64,000 bases of DNA, taken from Affinundibacterium seohonense (GTDB lineage: Bacteria > Pseudomonadota > Gammaproteobacteria > Burkholderiales > Burkholderiaceae_D). The position numbers were made by a program, and so were the translations under genes. How positions within the stretch are numbered: position 1 is the first letter of the stretch; each line of letters opens with the position of its first letter. This document shows positions 17,412 through 27,600 of the stretch, one piece after another. The stretch covers positions 1 through 64,000 of the forward strand of contig NZ_JACOFW010000021.1 in NCBI RefSeq assembly GCF_014284305.1. Reading direction: 5' to 3'. The notes below the pieces were generated by a model, which made no database searches, was not told the origin of the DNA, and worked only from the letters and a program-made list of their open reading frames with translations.

Positions 17412-17675
17412 ATGTCACATGATTGCTCACTCCCCCACACTGACGCTGGCACCTATGCTTTTGATGCAAGAGGTGTCGCCAAACGATTTCGTCATGCCGC
17501 AATTTTTGGGGCATTGTCAGCTCTGATGCCGGGAGAAATTATGCGATTTTGCAATGACCACGATCCCCTTCCTTTGTTAAATCAGATCGGTGAACATTTT
17601 GGTGACAAAATCAAAATGGCTTACATCTCACGCGAGCCTGGCGAGATTGTGATTGATTTTTCAGTGACTTCATAA
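17412..17675 (+). CDS. DUF2249 domain protein
   Basis: An 87-residue soluble protein from the ATG at 17412 (AGAGG eight bases upstream). FDARGVAKRFRHAAIFGALS, LMPGEIMRFCNDHDPLPLLNQI and the C-terminal EPGEIVIDF follow the DUF2249 pattern (D.R ... L..GE.l.l..dhdP.pLl). Such domains often accompany hemerythrin-like, nitric-oxide- or denitrification-related proteins and resemble the TusA/SirA fold. No such partner is adjacent here. The role is unknown. Confidence 0.75.
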   Translation: MSHDCSLPHTDAGTYAFDARGVAKRFRHAAIFGALSALMPGEIMRFCNDHDPLPLLNQIGEHFGDKIKMAYISREPGEIVIDFSVTS

Positions 17676-17798
17676 ACTGAGGAGTGACCACAAAGTCACT
17701 CCGACCGATTCGAGGTACCTACCCACCGTTGATGATGTTGATGCGAAGGTCTAAACAGGTGTGACGTGCATTGAAGAAGTCGCAGAGGATTTTACAAT

Positions 17799-17839
17799 CG
17801 CCGTCATTCCTGCATGCTGGCAGCAGGAATCTTACGGCG
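17799..17839. repeat. REP-like hairpin
   Basis: CGCCGTCATTCCTGC and GCAGGAATCTTACGGCG form an imperfect hairpin around a 9-base loop. The inner arms match the TCATTCCTGC/GCAGGAAT cores of the 24.2-24.5 kb repeats. Confidence 0.6.
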
Positions 17840-17933
17840 AGTATCTGTGTTGCATCCAACTCTTGTTAAAACACAGCATAAATAAAACCTTCTCTGGATA
17901 ATTCAAATCGCAACGCAAGTCAAAGCGATGTGA

Positions 17934-18428
17934 TCAAATCTCTGCGGCTTGCAAGCTAACTTCCTTCGTACCGTTTGCCACCCATTGGCTCCCAAGTTGC
18001 TTAAAGCCGAACTTATCGTGAAACGCTTTTGAAGCAGGATTTGGGGGTTGAATATTATATTCGCAGGTAATGGCACTGATTCCTTGCGTCTGGGCAAAAG
18101 CAAATAAATCCTGATATAACAAACTGCCAATTTTCAGACCGAAAAACGCGCTAGAAACAACGATACGATCAACATAAACAAATGTTGGAAACCTAGCTGC
18201 AAACCATTCATAGTTCGCATTCTCATACGCAGCATGGTCACGAAACGCCAATAAAAAAGCCGCTACCGTATCGTCGACCACCGCCACTTTAAGATAGCAA
18301 GCCATACTCGACAACAACTGCAAACGCGACTCATCCATCGCACTAGTCTGCTGAACTTCCACCTCATTTAACGCGACGATAGACACGAAATCGTCTGGCC
18401 TTGCGTCACGAATCAGCACTTGTGTCAT
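17934..18428 (-). CDS. GNAT-family N-acetyltransferase
   Basis: A 164-residue protein with a single GNAT fold: MTQVLIRDARPDDF is the typical first strand-helix, YVDRIVVSSAFFGLKIGSLL is the acetyl-CoA-binding region (less glycine-rich than usual), and NPASKAFHDKFGFKQLG is motif B. Substrate unknown. I start at the second ATG (18426-18428), 8 bases after AGGAGAG; a start 6 bp earlier is possible. GNAT genes are frequent integron cargo and the array ends some 500 bp upstream, but no attC core flanks this gene. Confidence 0.8.
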   Translation of the reverse strand: MTQVLIRDARPDDFVSIVALNEVEVQQTSAMDESRLQLLSSMACYLKVAVVDDTVAAFLLAFRDHAAYENANYEWFAARFPTFVYVDRIVVSSAFFGLKIGSLLYQDLFAFAQTQGISAITCEYNIQPPNPASKAFHDKFGFKQLGSQWVANGTKEVSLQAAEI

Positions 18429-18434
18429 CTTCAT

Positions 18435-18934
18435 CTCTCCTAAAATTTACATCGATATTAATCGTCAAATCTGTGTAAAGGATTCTAACTGAGAACACAA
18501 TGAGACCATTGGGCAACTGCGGATAAATCAGTAGTCGACGGCAAACAATCACGTTGCCGCCAAGACTGATCATGATTTGTGCTTATTGCGGTGGTATGAA
18601 ACGTATCCTACAAACGCGAATCGAATCTCGATATCGTCCCAATGCCAAGAATTTATTTATTTCAGATGTGGTTCCTACCAACAAGGCGATCATCACGTAA
18701 GTGTTCTAGTCCCCCAAAAAAACCGTAGAAGGATGGCCAGATAAACTCGTCTTTACATTAAGAAAAACCAGTCAATAGGAGGTAAAGGTGAAGTGAGGAA
18801 ATCACCAGAAAAACGACGTGAATTTCAAACTCAGATAGAACTCACCAAAGTCAAAGCAGCGACATTCCATCCAACCGTGTACGGAAGCAAAGGCCATTTG
18901 CATAAGCCAACGCCAAACACATACAATTAAATCG
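18435..18934. other. Region beyond the last integron cassette
   Basis: About 500 bp between the GNAT gene and the degenerate terminal attC. No confident gene. One small frame (18793-18930) with a perfect ribosome site is listed separately. A 42-codon frame at 18572-18700 has one CxxC pair but no ribosome site. Confidence 0.4.
18793..18930 (+). CDS. Possible small ORF with strong ribosome site
   Basis: A 45-codon frame starting with GTG at 18793, ten bases after a perfect AGGAGG (18777-18782). The product is basic and hydrophilic and matches nothing I know. It runs opposite to the cassettes and ends 4 bp before the last attC-like core. It could be an unrelated remnant at the end of the array. 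Low confidence. Confidence 0.25.
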   Translation: MRKSPEKRREFQTQIELTKVKAATFHPTVYGSKGHLHKPTPNTYN

Positions 18935-19000
18935 GACTAGCACAACAAACAGCTCAGATCGTGGCCGCTTTGCGTCACGATCTAAGCTCACTCGCTAGGC
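18935..19000 (-). other. attC-like site 3, degenerate cores
   Basis: Directly after the third cassette gene, the minus strand reads GCCTAGC ... GCTAGTC about 66 bp apart. The inner arms AGCTTAGATCGTG and CACGATCTGAGCT are complementary except for one base, giving the hairpin of an attC. Both core sites deviate from RYYYAAC/GTTRRRY (AG for AA in the first), so recombination is probably weakened. This marks the last visible cassette. Confidence 0.6.
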
Positions 19001-19007
19001 CGCATGT

Positions 19008-19358
19008 CTATTTCATCCATTCTGGTTTTCGCGTGCCACGGCAGAATCGTTTGGTATCAGCTTTGTCTTTCGGTTCAATATGCTCATCCAGTTCAGTGAG
19101 CTTTTTCATGATTCTTGGATTGGCGCGATACTTCTTCTTCAGAGTAGCAAGCTTTGAGTCAGTACCCGAGCAAGACTGGCAGATCGCCCAGTTGATGTCG
19201 GCTTGACGCTCTTCATCGTACCCATACTCGCCGCGCCAGTGATCGCACGATTCGCGCTGCTCAAGAAAGGTAGAAACATCCTTTGGTAGCGCCGACGACG
19301 CGGCCCCCGCGGTGTGGTAGGGCAACACAACCAATAGGATGAGGAAGAGGCTCTTCAT
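19008..19358 (-). CDS. Integron cassette 3 gene: secreted protein of unknown function
   Basis: A 116-residue protein with a signal peptide (MKSLFLILLVVLPYHTAGAA) and a mature region with four Cys residues (ESCDHW, ICQSCSG, RFCRG). No family recognised. It begins 9 bases after the cassette boundary core (TTAGGC CGCAA ATG) and ends just before attC-like site 3, the arrangement expected of an integron gene cassette. There is no dedicated promoter, so expression would depend on read-through from upstream cassettes. Confidence 0.7.
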   Translation of the reverse strand: MKSLFLILLVVLPYHTAGAASSALPKDVSTFLEQRESCDHWRGEYGYDEERQADINWAICQSCSGTDSKLATLKKKYRANPRIMKKLTELDEHIEPKDKADTKRFCRGTRKPEWMK

Positions 19359-19363
19359 TTGCG

Positions 19364-19618
19364 GCCTAACGTAAAAATGAACGGCGGGAAGCGTCGGGAT
19401 CGATTGGCAAGTTAAACATCATTTTGCTGGCGTCACAAATTTTAATCGCCACCAAAAAGTAAAGAGCTGCAAAACTAAGCTCCGATGGACCTTTCCATGG
19501 CTGCGCTTAGTCTCACCGTCAAACGGGACGTTAACGTTGATTTGAAAGGCGCGCGCGCCGATCAATAAGTTTTAGAAAAACGCATGTTCGCGCGTCATTT
19601 TCGAAAGTCATGTTAGGG
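19364..19618 (-). other. Candidate long attC of cassette 2 (about 255 bp)
   Basis: The minus strand runs from CCCTAAC (19612-19618 on +), overlapping the stop of cassette gene 2, to GTTAGGC (19364-19370). The ends are complementary beyond the cores (AAAATGACGCGCGAA against AAAATGAACGGCGGGAA read from the other end), and an inner hairpin ACTAAGC...GCTTAGT lies near the middle. Known attC sites are usually under 150 bp, so this may be an attC enlarged by insertion or a cassette with a long non-coding tail. An alternative inner core GTTTAAC (19410-19416) would give a 53-bp site but with poor arm pairing. Confidence 0.5.
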
Positions 19619-19957
19619 GTTAGCTAGTAATTTTGCATAGATTGCCATTCGCTCTTCTTCGGTTTGTGCGCTATCCCACCGATTAAGCAAGCTAAAGAAG
19701 TACAGCCTCTCGTTCATTGTCATACGCCCAATTCCGTGAATCGCTTTATCTCGAAACTGAGACCACAAACCGTAGATTTTTTTGTGTTCCATTTCACTTT
19801 CGATCCATGTATAACCGATGAAACGCTCGACGATGACCTCAAGTTCTTCGGTATTCTTCTCATCGTCTTTCCAGTTAGATAGCAAGACTGCGAGTTTCAA
19901 CACGACTGGATCGCTAGACGTTCGACTTATTGCGGCGACCAATGCATCAAGATCCAT
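19613..19957 (-). CDS. Integron cassette 2 gene: unknown protein
   Basis: A 114-residue soluble, acidic, mostly helical protein of unknown family. Its ATG lies 9 bases inside the cassette boundary (GTTAGGGG TTTCA ATG), where AGGGG can act as ribosome site, and its stop codon lies inside the first core of the next attC (CCCCTAAC). Both are hallmarks of integron cassettes. Orientation is away from intI, as required for expression from the attI-proximal promoter. Confidence 0.72.
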   Translation of the reverse strand: MDLDALVAAISRTSSDPVVLKLAVLLSNWKDDEKNTEELEVIVERFIGYTWIESEMEHKKIYGLWSQFRDKAIHGIGRMTMNERLYFFSLLNRWDSAQTEEERMAIYAKLLANP

Positions 19958-19963
19958 TGAAAC

Positions 19964-20032
19964 CCCTAACGTTTGCGGTAAGCGGACAAGCCAGCGGAGC
20001 TGGCGCAGGTCCGCTTGACCAATAGGTTAGGC
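19964..20032 (-). other. attC recombination site of cassette 1
   Basis: A canonical 69-bp attC. On the minus strand it opens with GCCTAAC (20026-20032), continues with GGTCAAGCGGACC, GCGCCAGC and the complementary GCTGGC and GTCCGCTTACC, and closes with GTTAGGG (19964-19970). This is the R''-L''...L'-R' layout bound by IntI as a folded bottom strand. Confidence 0.9.
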
Positions 20033-20518
20033 CGCATTGTTTGACGCACGCAACGATGTGGCGAGCGCTGTAAGAGCCTTGCGTGCTGCCTGCGCCACCA
20101 AAAAATCCCTTACGACCAACACCCAGACGAAGCCTACCAGCAGCGCTCCGAACGAAAAGGCGAAGGGATACAACCAAGACGATTGGCGCATGCTCCAGGC
20201 GCCGCCCAAAAAGAAGGGTATGAACACAAAGGATAGGGCGCTAATAAAAAGTAGCGCCACCGAGCGCTCCCAGAAATAGGGAACGAGTACCTTTTTGCTT
20301 GAGTGATCAAGCCAGCCGTAAATGTGCCGCCAACGATCCTGCCCGGGCATAGCGAGCGTGATCTCCGTGTTTGCCTTCGGACATAGATGTCCAAAAGCTC
20401 GCGCTTGGGAAACTGTCGCGTAGCTTGACGAGAACCCAAACTCTGTGAACTGTCCGCGCTGGCTCGAAATGTGCGAAACGTTCGAAACGGCGGTTAACAA
20501 TAGCGGCTGAAGATGCAT
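20027..20518 (-). CDS. Integron cassette 1 gene: membrane protein of unknown function
   Basis: A 163-residue protein with two hydrophobic segments around residues 88-106 (LLFISALSFVFIPFFLGG) and 117-137 (PFAFSFGALLVGFVWVLVV). No family recognised. The start ATG is 10 bases inside the attI/cassette boundary (TTAGGCAGC ATG) and the stop TAA is part of the attC core GCCTAAC. It is the cassette nearest attI and so the best placed to be transcribed from the candidate Pc promoter. Confidence 0.72.
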   Translation of the reverse strand: MHLQPLLLTAVSNVSHISSQRGQFTEFGFSSSYATVSQARAFGHLCPKANTEITLAMPGQDRWRHIYGWLDHSSKKVLVPYFWERSVALLFISALSFVFIPFFLGGAWSMRQSSWLYPFAFSFGALLVGFVWVLVVRDFLVAQAARKALTALATSLRASNNAA

Positions 20519-20521
20519 GCT

Positions 20522-20528
20522 GCCTAAC
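20522..20528 (-). other. attI-type core site
   Basis: GTTAGGC on the minus strand, at the junction between the intI upstream region and cassette 1. By analogy with known integrons, strand exchange falls between the first G and T (20527/20528). The full attI extends toward intI; accessory IntI-binding repeats were not resolved. Confidence 0.75.
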
Positions 20529-20551
20529 GTGATTTAATTTTACAAAATGAA

Positions 20552-20580
20552 AAGATACCCGAACATCAAAAAAAAGACAA
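20552..20580 (-). promoter_or_regulatory. Candidate cassette promoter Pc
   Basis: On the minus strand, -35 TTGTCT (20575-20580), 17-bp spacer, -10 TATCTT (20552-20557), pointing into cassette 1. Position inside the attI region and direction are those of a Pc promoter. Match to consensus is moderate. Confidence 0.5.
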
Positions 20581-20595
20581 TTTGTTTCTTTACGC

Positions 20596-20648
20596 TTGCA
20601 AGCCGCATGGATGCTGGTTATATTTCAATATACTGATTAAATATACAG
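20596..20648 (+). promoter_or_regulatory. intI promoter with LexA-type SOS box
   Basis: -35 TTGCAA (20596-20601), 17-bp spacer, -10 TATATT (20619-20624), then CTGATTAAATATACAG (20633-20648), which fits the LexA box CTG-N10-CAG with an AT-rich centre. The box lies over the expected transcription start, 10 bp before the intI ATG. SOS control of integrase genes by LexA is established in other integrons. Confidence 0.7.
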
Positions 20649-20658
20649 TTACAACCAA

Positions 20659-21651
20659 ATGGACAAAAACATCAATCCACCAAAACCAAAATTGCTTGAT
20701 CAGATGCGTGATCGTTTGCGGTACAAGCATTACAGTTTATCGACTGAAAAGGTCTACCTATATTGGTGTCGCTTCTACATTCGTTGGTCTGGGATGCGTC
20801 ATCCACTAGAAATGGGATCACCGGAAATTGAAGCTTTTTTGACTATGCTAGTCTCGGTTCGGCATGTCTCTGCAGCGACCCATAAGCAAGCCTTGAGTGC
20901 AATATTATTTTTATACAAAGAAGTACTTCAGATCGATCTACCTTGGATGCAGCAAATTGGTCGCCCAAAAACCGAACAAAGACTACCGACCGTATTAACA
21001 GCATTGGAAGTGCAGTCTGTATTGCGCAATTTAGAAGTGATCAATGCGGAACACGCACTCTTTGCTAAACTTTTATATGGCACAGGTATGCGAATTATGG
21101 AAGCCGCCCGACTACGAATAAAGGATATCGAATTTGACCGATCAGCCATCATCATTCGTGAGGGAAAAGGTGCCAAAGATCGTGTGGTCATGCTACCTGA
21201 AAGTCTCCGTGTCGATTTAATGGCGCAAGTCGCTCGCTGCAAACTGCGCTGGCAATCAGACACCGAACAACAAATGAGTGGTGTGGAAATGCCGTTTGCC
21301 TTGGATATAAAATATCCGCGAGCTGGGCATAGCTTGGCTTGGTTTTGGGTGTTTCCGCAGCATGTTTTTTCGACCGATCCGCGCAGCGGTATCATTCGAC
21401 GGCACCACCTTTTTCCACAAACATTTCGACGGGCATTTACGGCGGCTCTCAAGCAATCAGGAATTCATAAACCTGCTAGCCCACATACTTTGCGCCATTG
21501 CTTTGCAACTCATCTTCTACAATCAGGTTGCGATATTCGTACTGTTCAAGACTTATTAGGGCATGCAGATGTCAGTACAACGATGATTTACACCCATGTT
21601 TTAAAAATCGCTGGCGGAGTGCGCAGTCCGCTCGACAGTCTCGACAAATAG
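20659..21651 (+). CDS. intI: Integron integrase IntI (tyrosine recombinase)
   Basis: A 330-residue tyrosine recombinase with the full catalytic set: Arg in GTGMRI, Lys in [20 protein letters not shown] and the Tyr of MIYTH. It is an integron integrase, not a phage one, because it carries the IntI-specific insertion between the two catalytic regions ([33 protein letters not shown]) and the typical ends ([22 protein letters not shown]). It recombines attI with attC sites of gene cassettes. The gene diverges from the cassettes across attI, the usual geometry. No frame disruption, so likely functional. The ribosome site before the ATG is weak. Confidence 0.95.
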   Translation: MDKNINPPKPKLLDQMRDRLRYKHYSLSTEKVYLYWCRFYIRWSGMRHPLEMGSPEIEAFLTMLVSVRHVSAATHKQALSAILFLYKEVLQIDLPWMQQIGRPKTEQRLPTVLTALEVQSVLRNLEVINAEHALFAKLLYGTGMRIMEAARLRIKDIEFDRSAIIIREGKGAKDRVVMLPESLRVDLMAQVARCKLRWQSDTEQQMSGVEMPFALDIKYPRAGHSLAWFWVFPQHVFSTDPRSGIIRRHHLFPQTFRRAFTAALKQSGIHKPASPHTLRHCFATHLLQSGCDIRTVQDLLGHADVSTTMIYTHVLKIAGGVRSPLDSLDK

Positions 21652-21777
21652 TGCTTTTGTGCTTCAATCCCAAGACAAATACATTCAAATAAAGAAACAT
21701 TCGAGCTTCAAAAAACACCGAACATCTCAGCTAAGCCCCTGATTTTTAAAATAAAACCGCTATTTTCAACTTTCTTC

Positions 21778-21807
21778 CTTGAAAAAGCCCTACCCCGCCC
21801 ATATAAT
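21778..21807 (+). promoter_or_regulatory. groESL promoter 1 (sigma32-type overlapping sigma70-type)
   Basis: CTTGAAA (21778-21784), 13-bp spacer, CCCATAT (21798-21804) fits the heat-shock sigma32 consensus. The same stretch contains TTGAAA, 17 bp, TATAAT (21802-21807), a strong sigma70 promoter. Both would start just inside the CIRCE element. Confidence 0.8.
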
Positions 21808-21833
21808 TAGCACTCAGCGAAAGAGAGTGCTAA
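21807..21833. promoter_or_regulatory. CIRCE operator (HrcA)
   Basis: TTAGCACTC (21807-21815), 9-bp spacer, GAGTGCTAA (21825-21833): an exact match to the CIRCE consensus. HrcA repressor binding here controls groESL. Confidence 0.97.
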
Positions 21834-21885
21834 CAATCAAATCAGCATTTTCTTTTGGCAACATATTCCCGTGTGGAATTGAGGG

Positions 21886-21914
21886 CTTGAAAATGGCTTG
21901 TGCAGCACCCATAT
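21886..21914 (+). promoter_or_regulatory. groESL promoter 2 (sigma32-type)
   Basis: CTTGAAA (21886-21892), 15-bp spacer, CCCATAT (21908-21914). It lies downstream of CIRCE and so would escape a simple promoter-overlap block. Confidence 0.6.
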
Positions 21915-22014
21915 AATGGGCTTGATAGCATTGAGCGCAAAACAATTAAGCTCACATTTTTGCAATCTTGTTTACTTTGGTAATTTTACTTTTGTAATTT
22001 TTTTAGGAGTTAGT

Positions 22015-22305
22015 ATGAATCTTCGTCCCCTGCACGATCGCATTATCGTTAAACGTTTGGATCAAGAAACAAAAACAGCATCCGGTATCGTTTTGCCTGA
22101 CGCAGCAGCAGAGAAACCAGATCAAGGTGAAGTACTGGCTGTCGGTAACGGCAAAGTATTGGAAAACGGCACAGTGCGCGCTTTAGAAGTTAAAGTCGGC
22201 GACCGCGTGTTGTTCGGCAAATATTCTGGTCAAGCTGTCAAAGTTGACGGCAATGAAGTCTTGGTAATGCGCGAAGAAGACGTTTTCGCGATTGTTCAGA
22301 AGTAA
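22015..22305 (+). CDS. groES: Co-chaperonin GroES
   Basis: A 96-residue 10-kDa chaperonin starting [19 protein letters not shown], with the mobile loop ([20 protein letters not shown]) that docks on GroEL and the closing [14 protein letters not shown]. It forms the heptameric lid of the folding chamber. The ATG at 22015 has TTAGGAG upstream; longer frames are not real. First gene of groES-groL, 43 bp before groL. Confidence 0.98.
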   Translation: MNLRPLHDRIIVKRLDQETKTASGIVLPDAAAEKPDQGEVLAVGNGKVLENGTVRALEVKVGDRVLFGKYSGQAVKVDGNEVLVMREEDVFAIVQK

Positions 22306-22309
22306 TTGA

Positions 22310-23998
<1,689 letters not shown>

Positions 23999-24096
23999 TT
24001 TTGCCCGCATGCATTGAGCAGAAAGTCTGTTCAATGCATCATGCAATTTGTTCGCACAAGCAGTAAATGTAATACACACTACACACACAAAAGAGA

Positions 24097-24129
24097 AAGC
24101 CTCGTTACTTCGGTAACGAGGCTTTTTTA
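24097..24129 (+). terminator. groESL terminator
   Basis: Perfect stem AAGCCTCGTTAC / GTAACGAGGCTT closed by a TTCG tetraloop (24109-24112), followed by a T-run. Confidence 0.95.
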
Positions 24130-24194
24130 TTGCTGATAAATTCAAAATTTTGGAAAGCCTAAATTTCGATAGTGAGTCATTCCAGCGAAGGCGG

Positions 24195-24330
24195 ATTAGC
24201 ATCGCTCCTGCGTAGGCTGGAGTCCAGCGACTTTGCTTAGGCAACGAACGGCACTAGATTCCTGCCTTCGCAGGAATGACAAGCTGTGCTGTTGCTTCTC
24301 GTTTCGCCTTTTTTCATGAGGTCAGAAGAC
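24195..24330. repeat. 136-bp direct repeat, copy A
   Basis: Starts ATTAG..TCGCTCCTGCGTAGGC and ends at GTCAGAAGAC; the same sequence recurs with about 15% differences at 24391-24526. Internal hairpins CTCCTGCGTAGGCTGGAG and ATTCCTGCCTTCGCAGGAAT belong to the dispersed TCATTCC repeat family. Confidence 0.8.
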
Positions 24331-24390
24331 GCTTCTCTATAAGGATCAAGCGGTCTTCAAGGCACACGAGTCGAATAAACAGTAAAAACA

Positions 24391-24526
24391 ATTAGGGTCG
24401 CTCCTGCGTAGGCAGGAGCCCAGCGACTTTGCTCAGACAACGAACGACGCTAGATTCCTGCCTGCGCAGGAATGACATACTGTGCTGTTGTTTCGCTTTC
24501 ATCCTTCATTCATGATGTCAAAAGAC
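24391..24526. repeat. 136-bp direct repeat, copy B
   Basis: Second copy, beginning ATTAGGGTCGCTCCTGCG and ending TCAAAAGAC. Internal hairpin ATTCCTGCCTGCGCAGGAAT. The 60 bp between the copies is unrelated. No gene lies between groL and the RND operon. Confidence 0.8.
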
Positions 24527-24604
24527 TGTTGGAGATTCCTATCCGTAGACACAGAACACCAAACTGAATTCAACACTTAAAGGCAAATACATTCATCCAA
24601 AACC

Positions 24605-27600
24605 TCAACGATGCTTCCCTTTCCCAAGCAGACGTTTAATCCAATGTTCAAAATCATCAACGTAGGTAAACACCGCTGGCACAACTAACAAACTCAATAG
24701 CGTCGAGGTAATCAATCCACCAATCACGGCAATGGCCATTGGCGAGCGGAAACTAGGATCAGCGCCCCAGCCTAATGCTAGCGGCATCATGCCAGCACCC
24801 ATGGCAATGGTGGTCATGATGATCGGACGGCTACGTTTGTGGCAGGCATCGACTAAGGCGGCAAATCGATCCATGCCAGCACTACGCGCAATAATCGCGT
24901 AATCAACCAGCAAGATCGAATTTTTGGTGACGATCCCCATCAGCATAATCAAACCGATCATCGACGGCATTGACAGCGCACGTCCGGTAATCAGCAAGGC
25001 GACAAAGGCACCACCAATACTGAGCGGTAATGCGGCGAGAATCGTAACGGGTTGCAAGAAATCTTTAAATAACAAAACCAAGACACCGTAGATACACAAG
25101 ACACCGATCAACATAGCAATACCAAAACTGGCGAACAAGGCAGCCATTTCTTGGGCATCCCCCAACTCGGCAATACTGACCGATGGTGGCAGATTTTTCA
25201 TAGTCGGTAATGCGCGCGCCTCTTCGTTAACTTCGCCCAATTGACGCCCACCTAACTCCACGTCGAGAGTCACGTTACGGCTGCGATTAAGTCGATCAAT
25301 TTGGGCTGGGCCCGAATCCATGGAGACCGTTGCGACACTACCGATCATCACTGGACCATGACGCCCCGGAACGGTTAATCGCTCAATGGCTGTTAAATCG
25401 GCCCTGACCTCATCCGGCAGTTTTACTCGAATCGGTACCTGACGTTGCGCCAAATTCATTTTCGATAGTGCCATATCGTAATCGCCAGCCGTTGCTACAC
25501 GCACCGTTTCACCGATACTTTCAGCGGTAACACCAAGGTCTGCGGCTTTGGCCAAATCTGGTTTGACGATAATTTCTGGACGGACTAATGACGCACTGGA
25601 GCTGACATTACCGATCCCTTTCAGGCTACGCAATTCACGTTCGACTTGACGTGCTGTTTCTAACAGCGCAACTGGGTCTTCGCTCTTTAATACCAGCTGT
25701 AATTTCACGCCAGTATCAAGTGGGCCGACTGAGAACTTTGCACCAGAAATGTCATTCATTTTGCTGCGAATCACATTATCCAAATCTGTCATCGCTTCTT
25801 TTCTGTCATTTCTGTGCACAGCTGTCACGGTCAATACCGCACGCCGCGCTTCTGCAGCCGCTCCAGGTGCAAAAGCATCGCCACTAGAACCGCCACCGAT
25901 AGAGCTAAATACGCCAGTGATTCCTTTCACCGACATGATGGCGAGACGTGCTTGTTCGGCAATTGTGCTGGTTTCTGCTAGGGTGCTTCCAGGTGGAAGT
26001 TCAATGTTCACCTGCGTTTGCGCGCGATCTGATGGAGGCACAAAACCTGTCGGTAACAAACCGACCAATCCTATCGATGCCATAAAAAAGGCCGCAGCAG
26101 AAATGATCGTGATCAGGCGATGGCGCAAACACCATTGCATAGTCGCCATATAACGCTGCATCATCCAACCGTCAGGTTTATCGTGAATATTGCCGGCTGC
26201 ATCTTTCTTTGGTGCTTTCAAAATATAAGCGGCCATCATCGGCGTGAGCAAACGTGCCACCACCAACGAAGCGAGAATCGCAATCACGGCCGTCCAACCA
26301 AATTGTTTAAAGAAGAGTCCAGGTACACCGCCCATAAATGCCGTCGGTAAAAATACGGCGACTAAGGCAAAGGTGGTGGCAATGACCGCCATCCCGATTT
26401 CATCAGCGGCTTCAGTCGCCGCCTCCATCGGTGTTTTGCCCATCTGTAAATGGCGCGCAATATTCTCGATTTCGACAATGGCATCATCGACCAAAACACC
26501 GACTACTAACGCCAGGGACAAGAGTGTCACGGTATTTAAGGTATAGCCGAAATACTGTAATCCTAAAAATGTTGGAATCACAGACAAAGGTAAAGCCGCT
26601 GCCGCCACTAAGGTCGAACGCCAATCGCGCAAGAACCACCACACCACCAAAATCGCCAGCAAAGCACCTTCGTAGAGGAGCTCCATCGAGCCATTGAAGT
26701 TTTCCTCTACGGGTTGGGCGTTATCAATTGCATGTTTGAATAAATACTTGGGATTATTTCTTTGCAGCTCAGTGATGGCCGTTCGAGTCCCCTTGGCAAC
26801 ATCCACCTCCGATGCGCCCTTGGTGCGGAAGATTTCAAATCCGACCACCGATTTCCCATTATAAGTAGCGCGAGAACGTGGTTCACTCACAGTGTCTAAC
26901 ACTTGGGCCACTTGATCCAAACGAATATGACGTCCATCCGGCAAAGGGATATCCATGTTTGCCAATTCTTCGGCCGTTTTGACCGTGGCGATCGTACGCA
27001 CAGCTTGCTCTGCACCACTGACGTCACCGCGCCCGCCAGGCGCTTCTTTTTGCACAATTTTTAGACGTCGCGAAACATCCACTGCAGAGACATTCAAGGC
27101 CGCCATTTTGTTGGCGTCCAATTCCACTCGCACTTCACGATTAACCCCGCCCATACGTTTAACGGCACCCACACCCGGCACACTGCGCAAACGTTTAGAT
27201 ACAGTGTTATCGACGAACCAGCTCAAGTCTTGTTCGTCGGGCGTGGTGTTATCGCCAGCGACGCTGGGATTGTCTTTTGCTGGCGGTGCCGCTTCGATGG
27301 TGTAAGTCAAAATGACACGTCCGGCGGTCGACATTTTTGTCACCGTCGGATCGCGCATTTCGCTCGGCAAATCCGCCCGCACGGTTGCCACGGCGTCACG
27401 GACTTCATTCACGGCATCGGACAAAACCTTTTCGAGGATGAACTCAACTGTGACGGAAACATTGCCATCTAAGACTTTGGTGTAGACATTTTTTACACCT
27501 TGCAAACTAGCTACGGCATCTTCAATCTTGCGTGCAACTTCCGTTTCTAACTGGGCGGGAGCGGCACCAGGCAAACTGGCATTGACCGTCACCAAAGGTA

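Noticed and set aside
17934-18428. GNAT gene as a fourth integron cassette
   Set aside because: Orientation would fit, but no attC core or hairpin flanks it and about 500 bp of unrelated sequence separate it from the array.
18572-18700. 42-codon frame with a CxxC pair (zinc-ribbon-like start)
   Set aside because: No ribosome site, only one Cys pair, and no homologue recognised; likely chance.
24195-24526. Repeats as a CRISPR array
   Set aside because: Only two long imperfect copies with one spacer; the internal hairpins fit REP-like elements.
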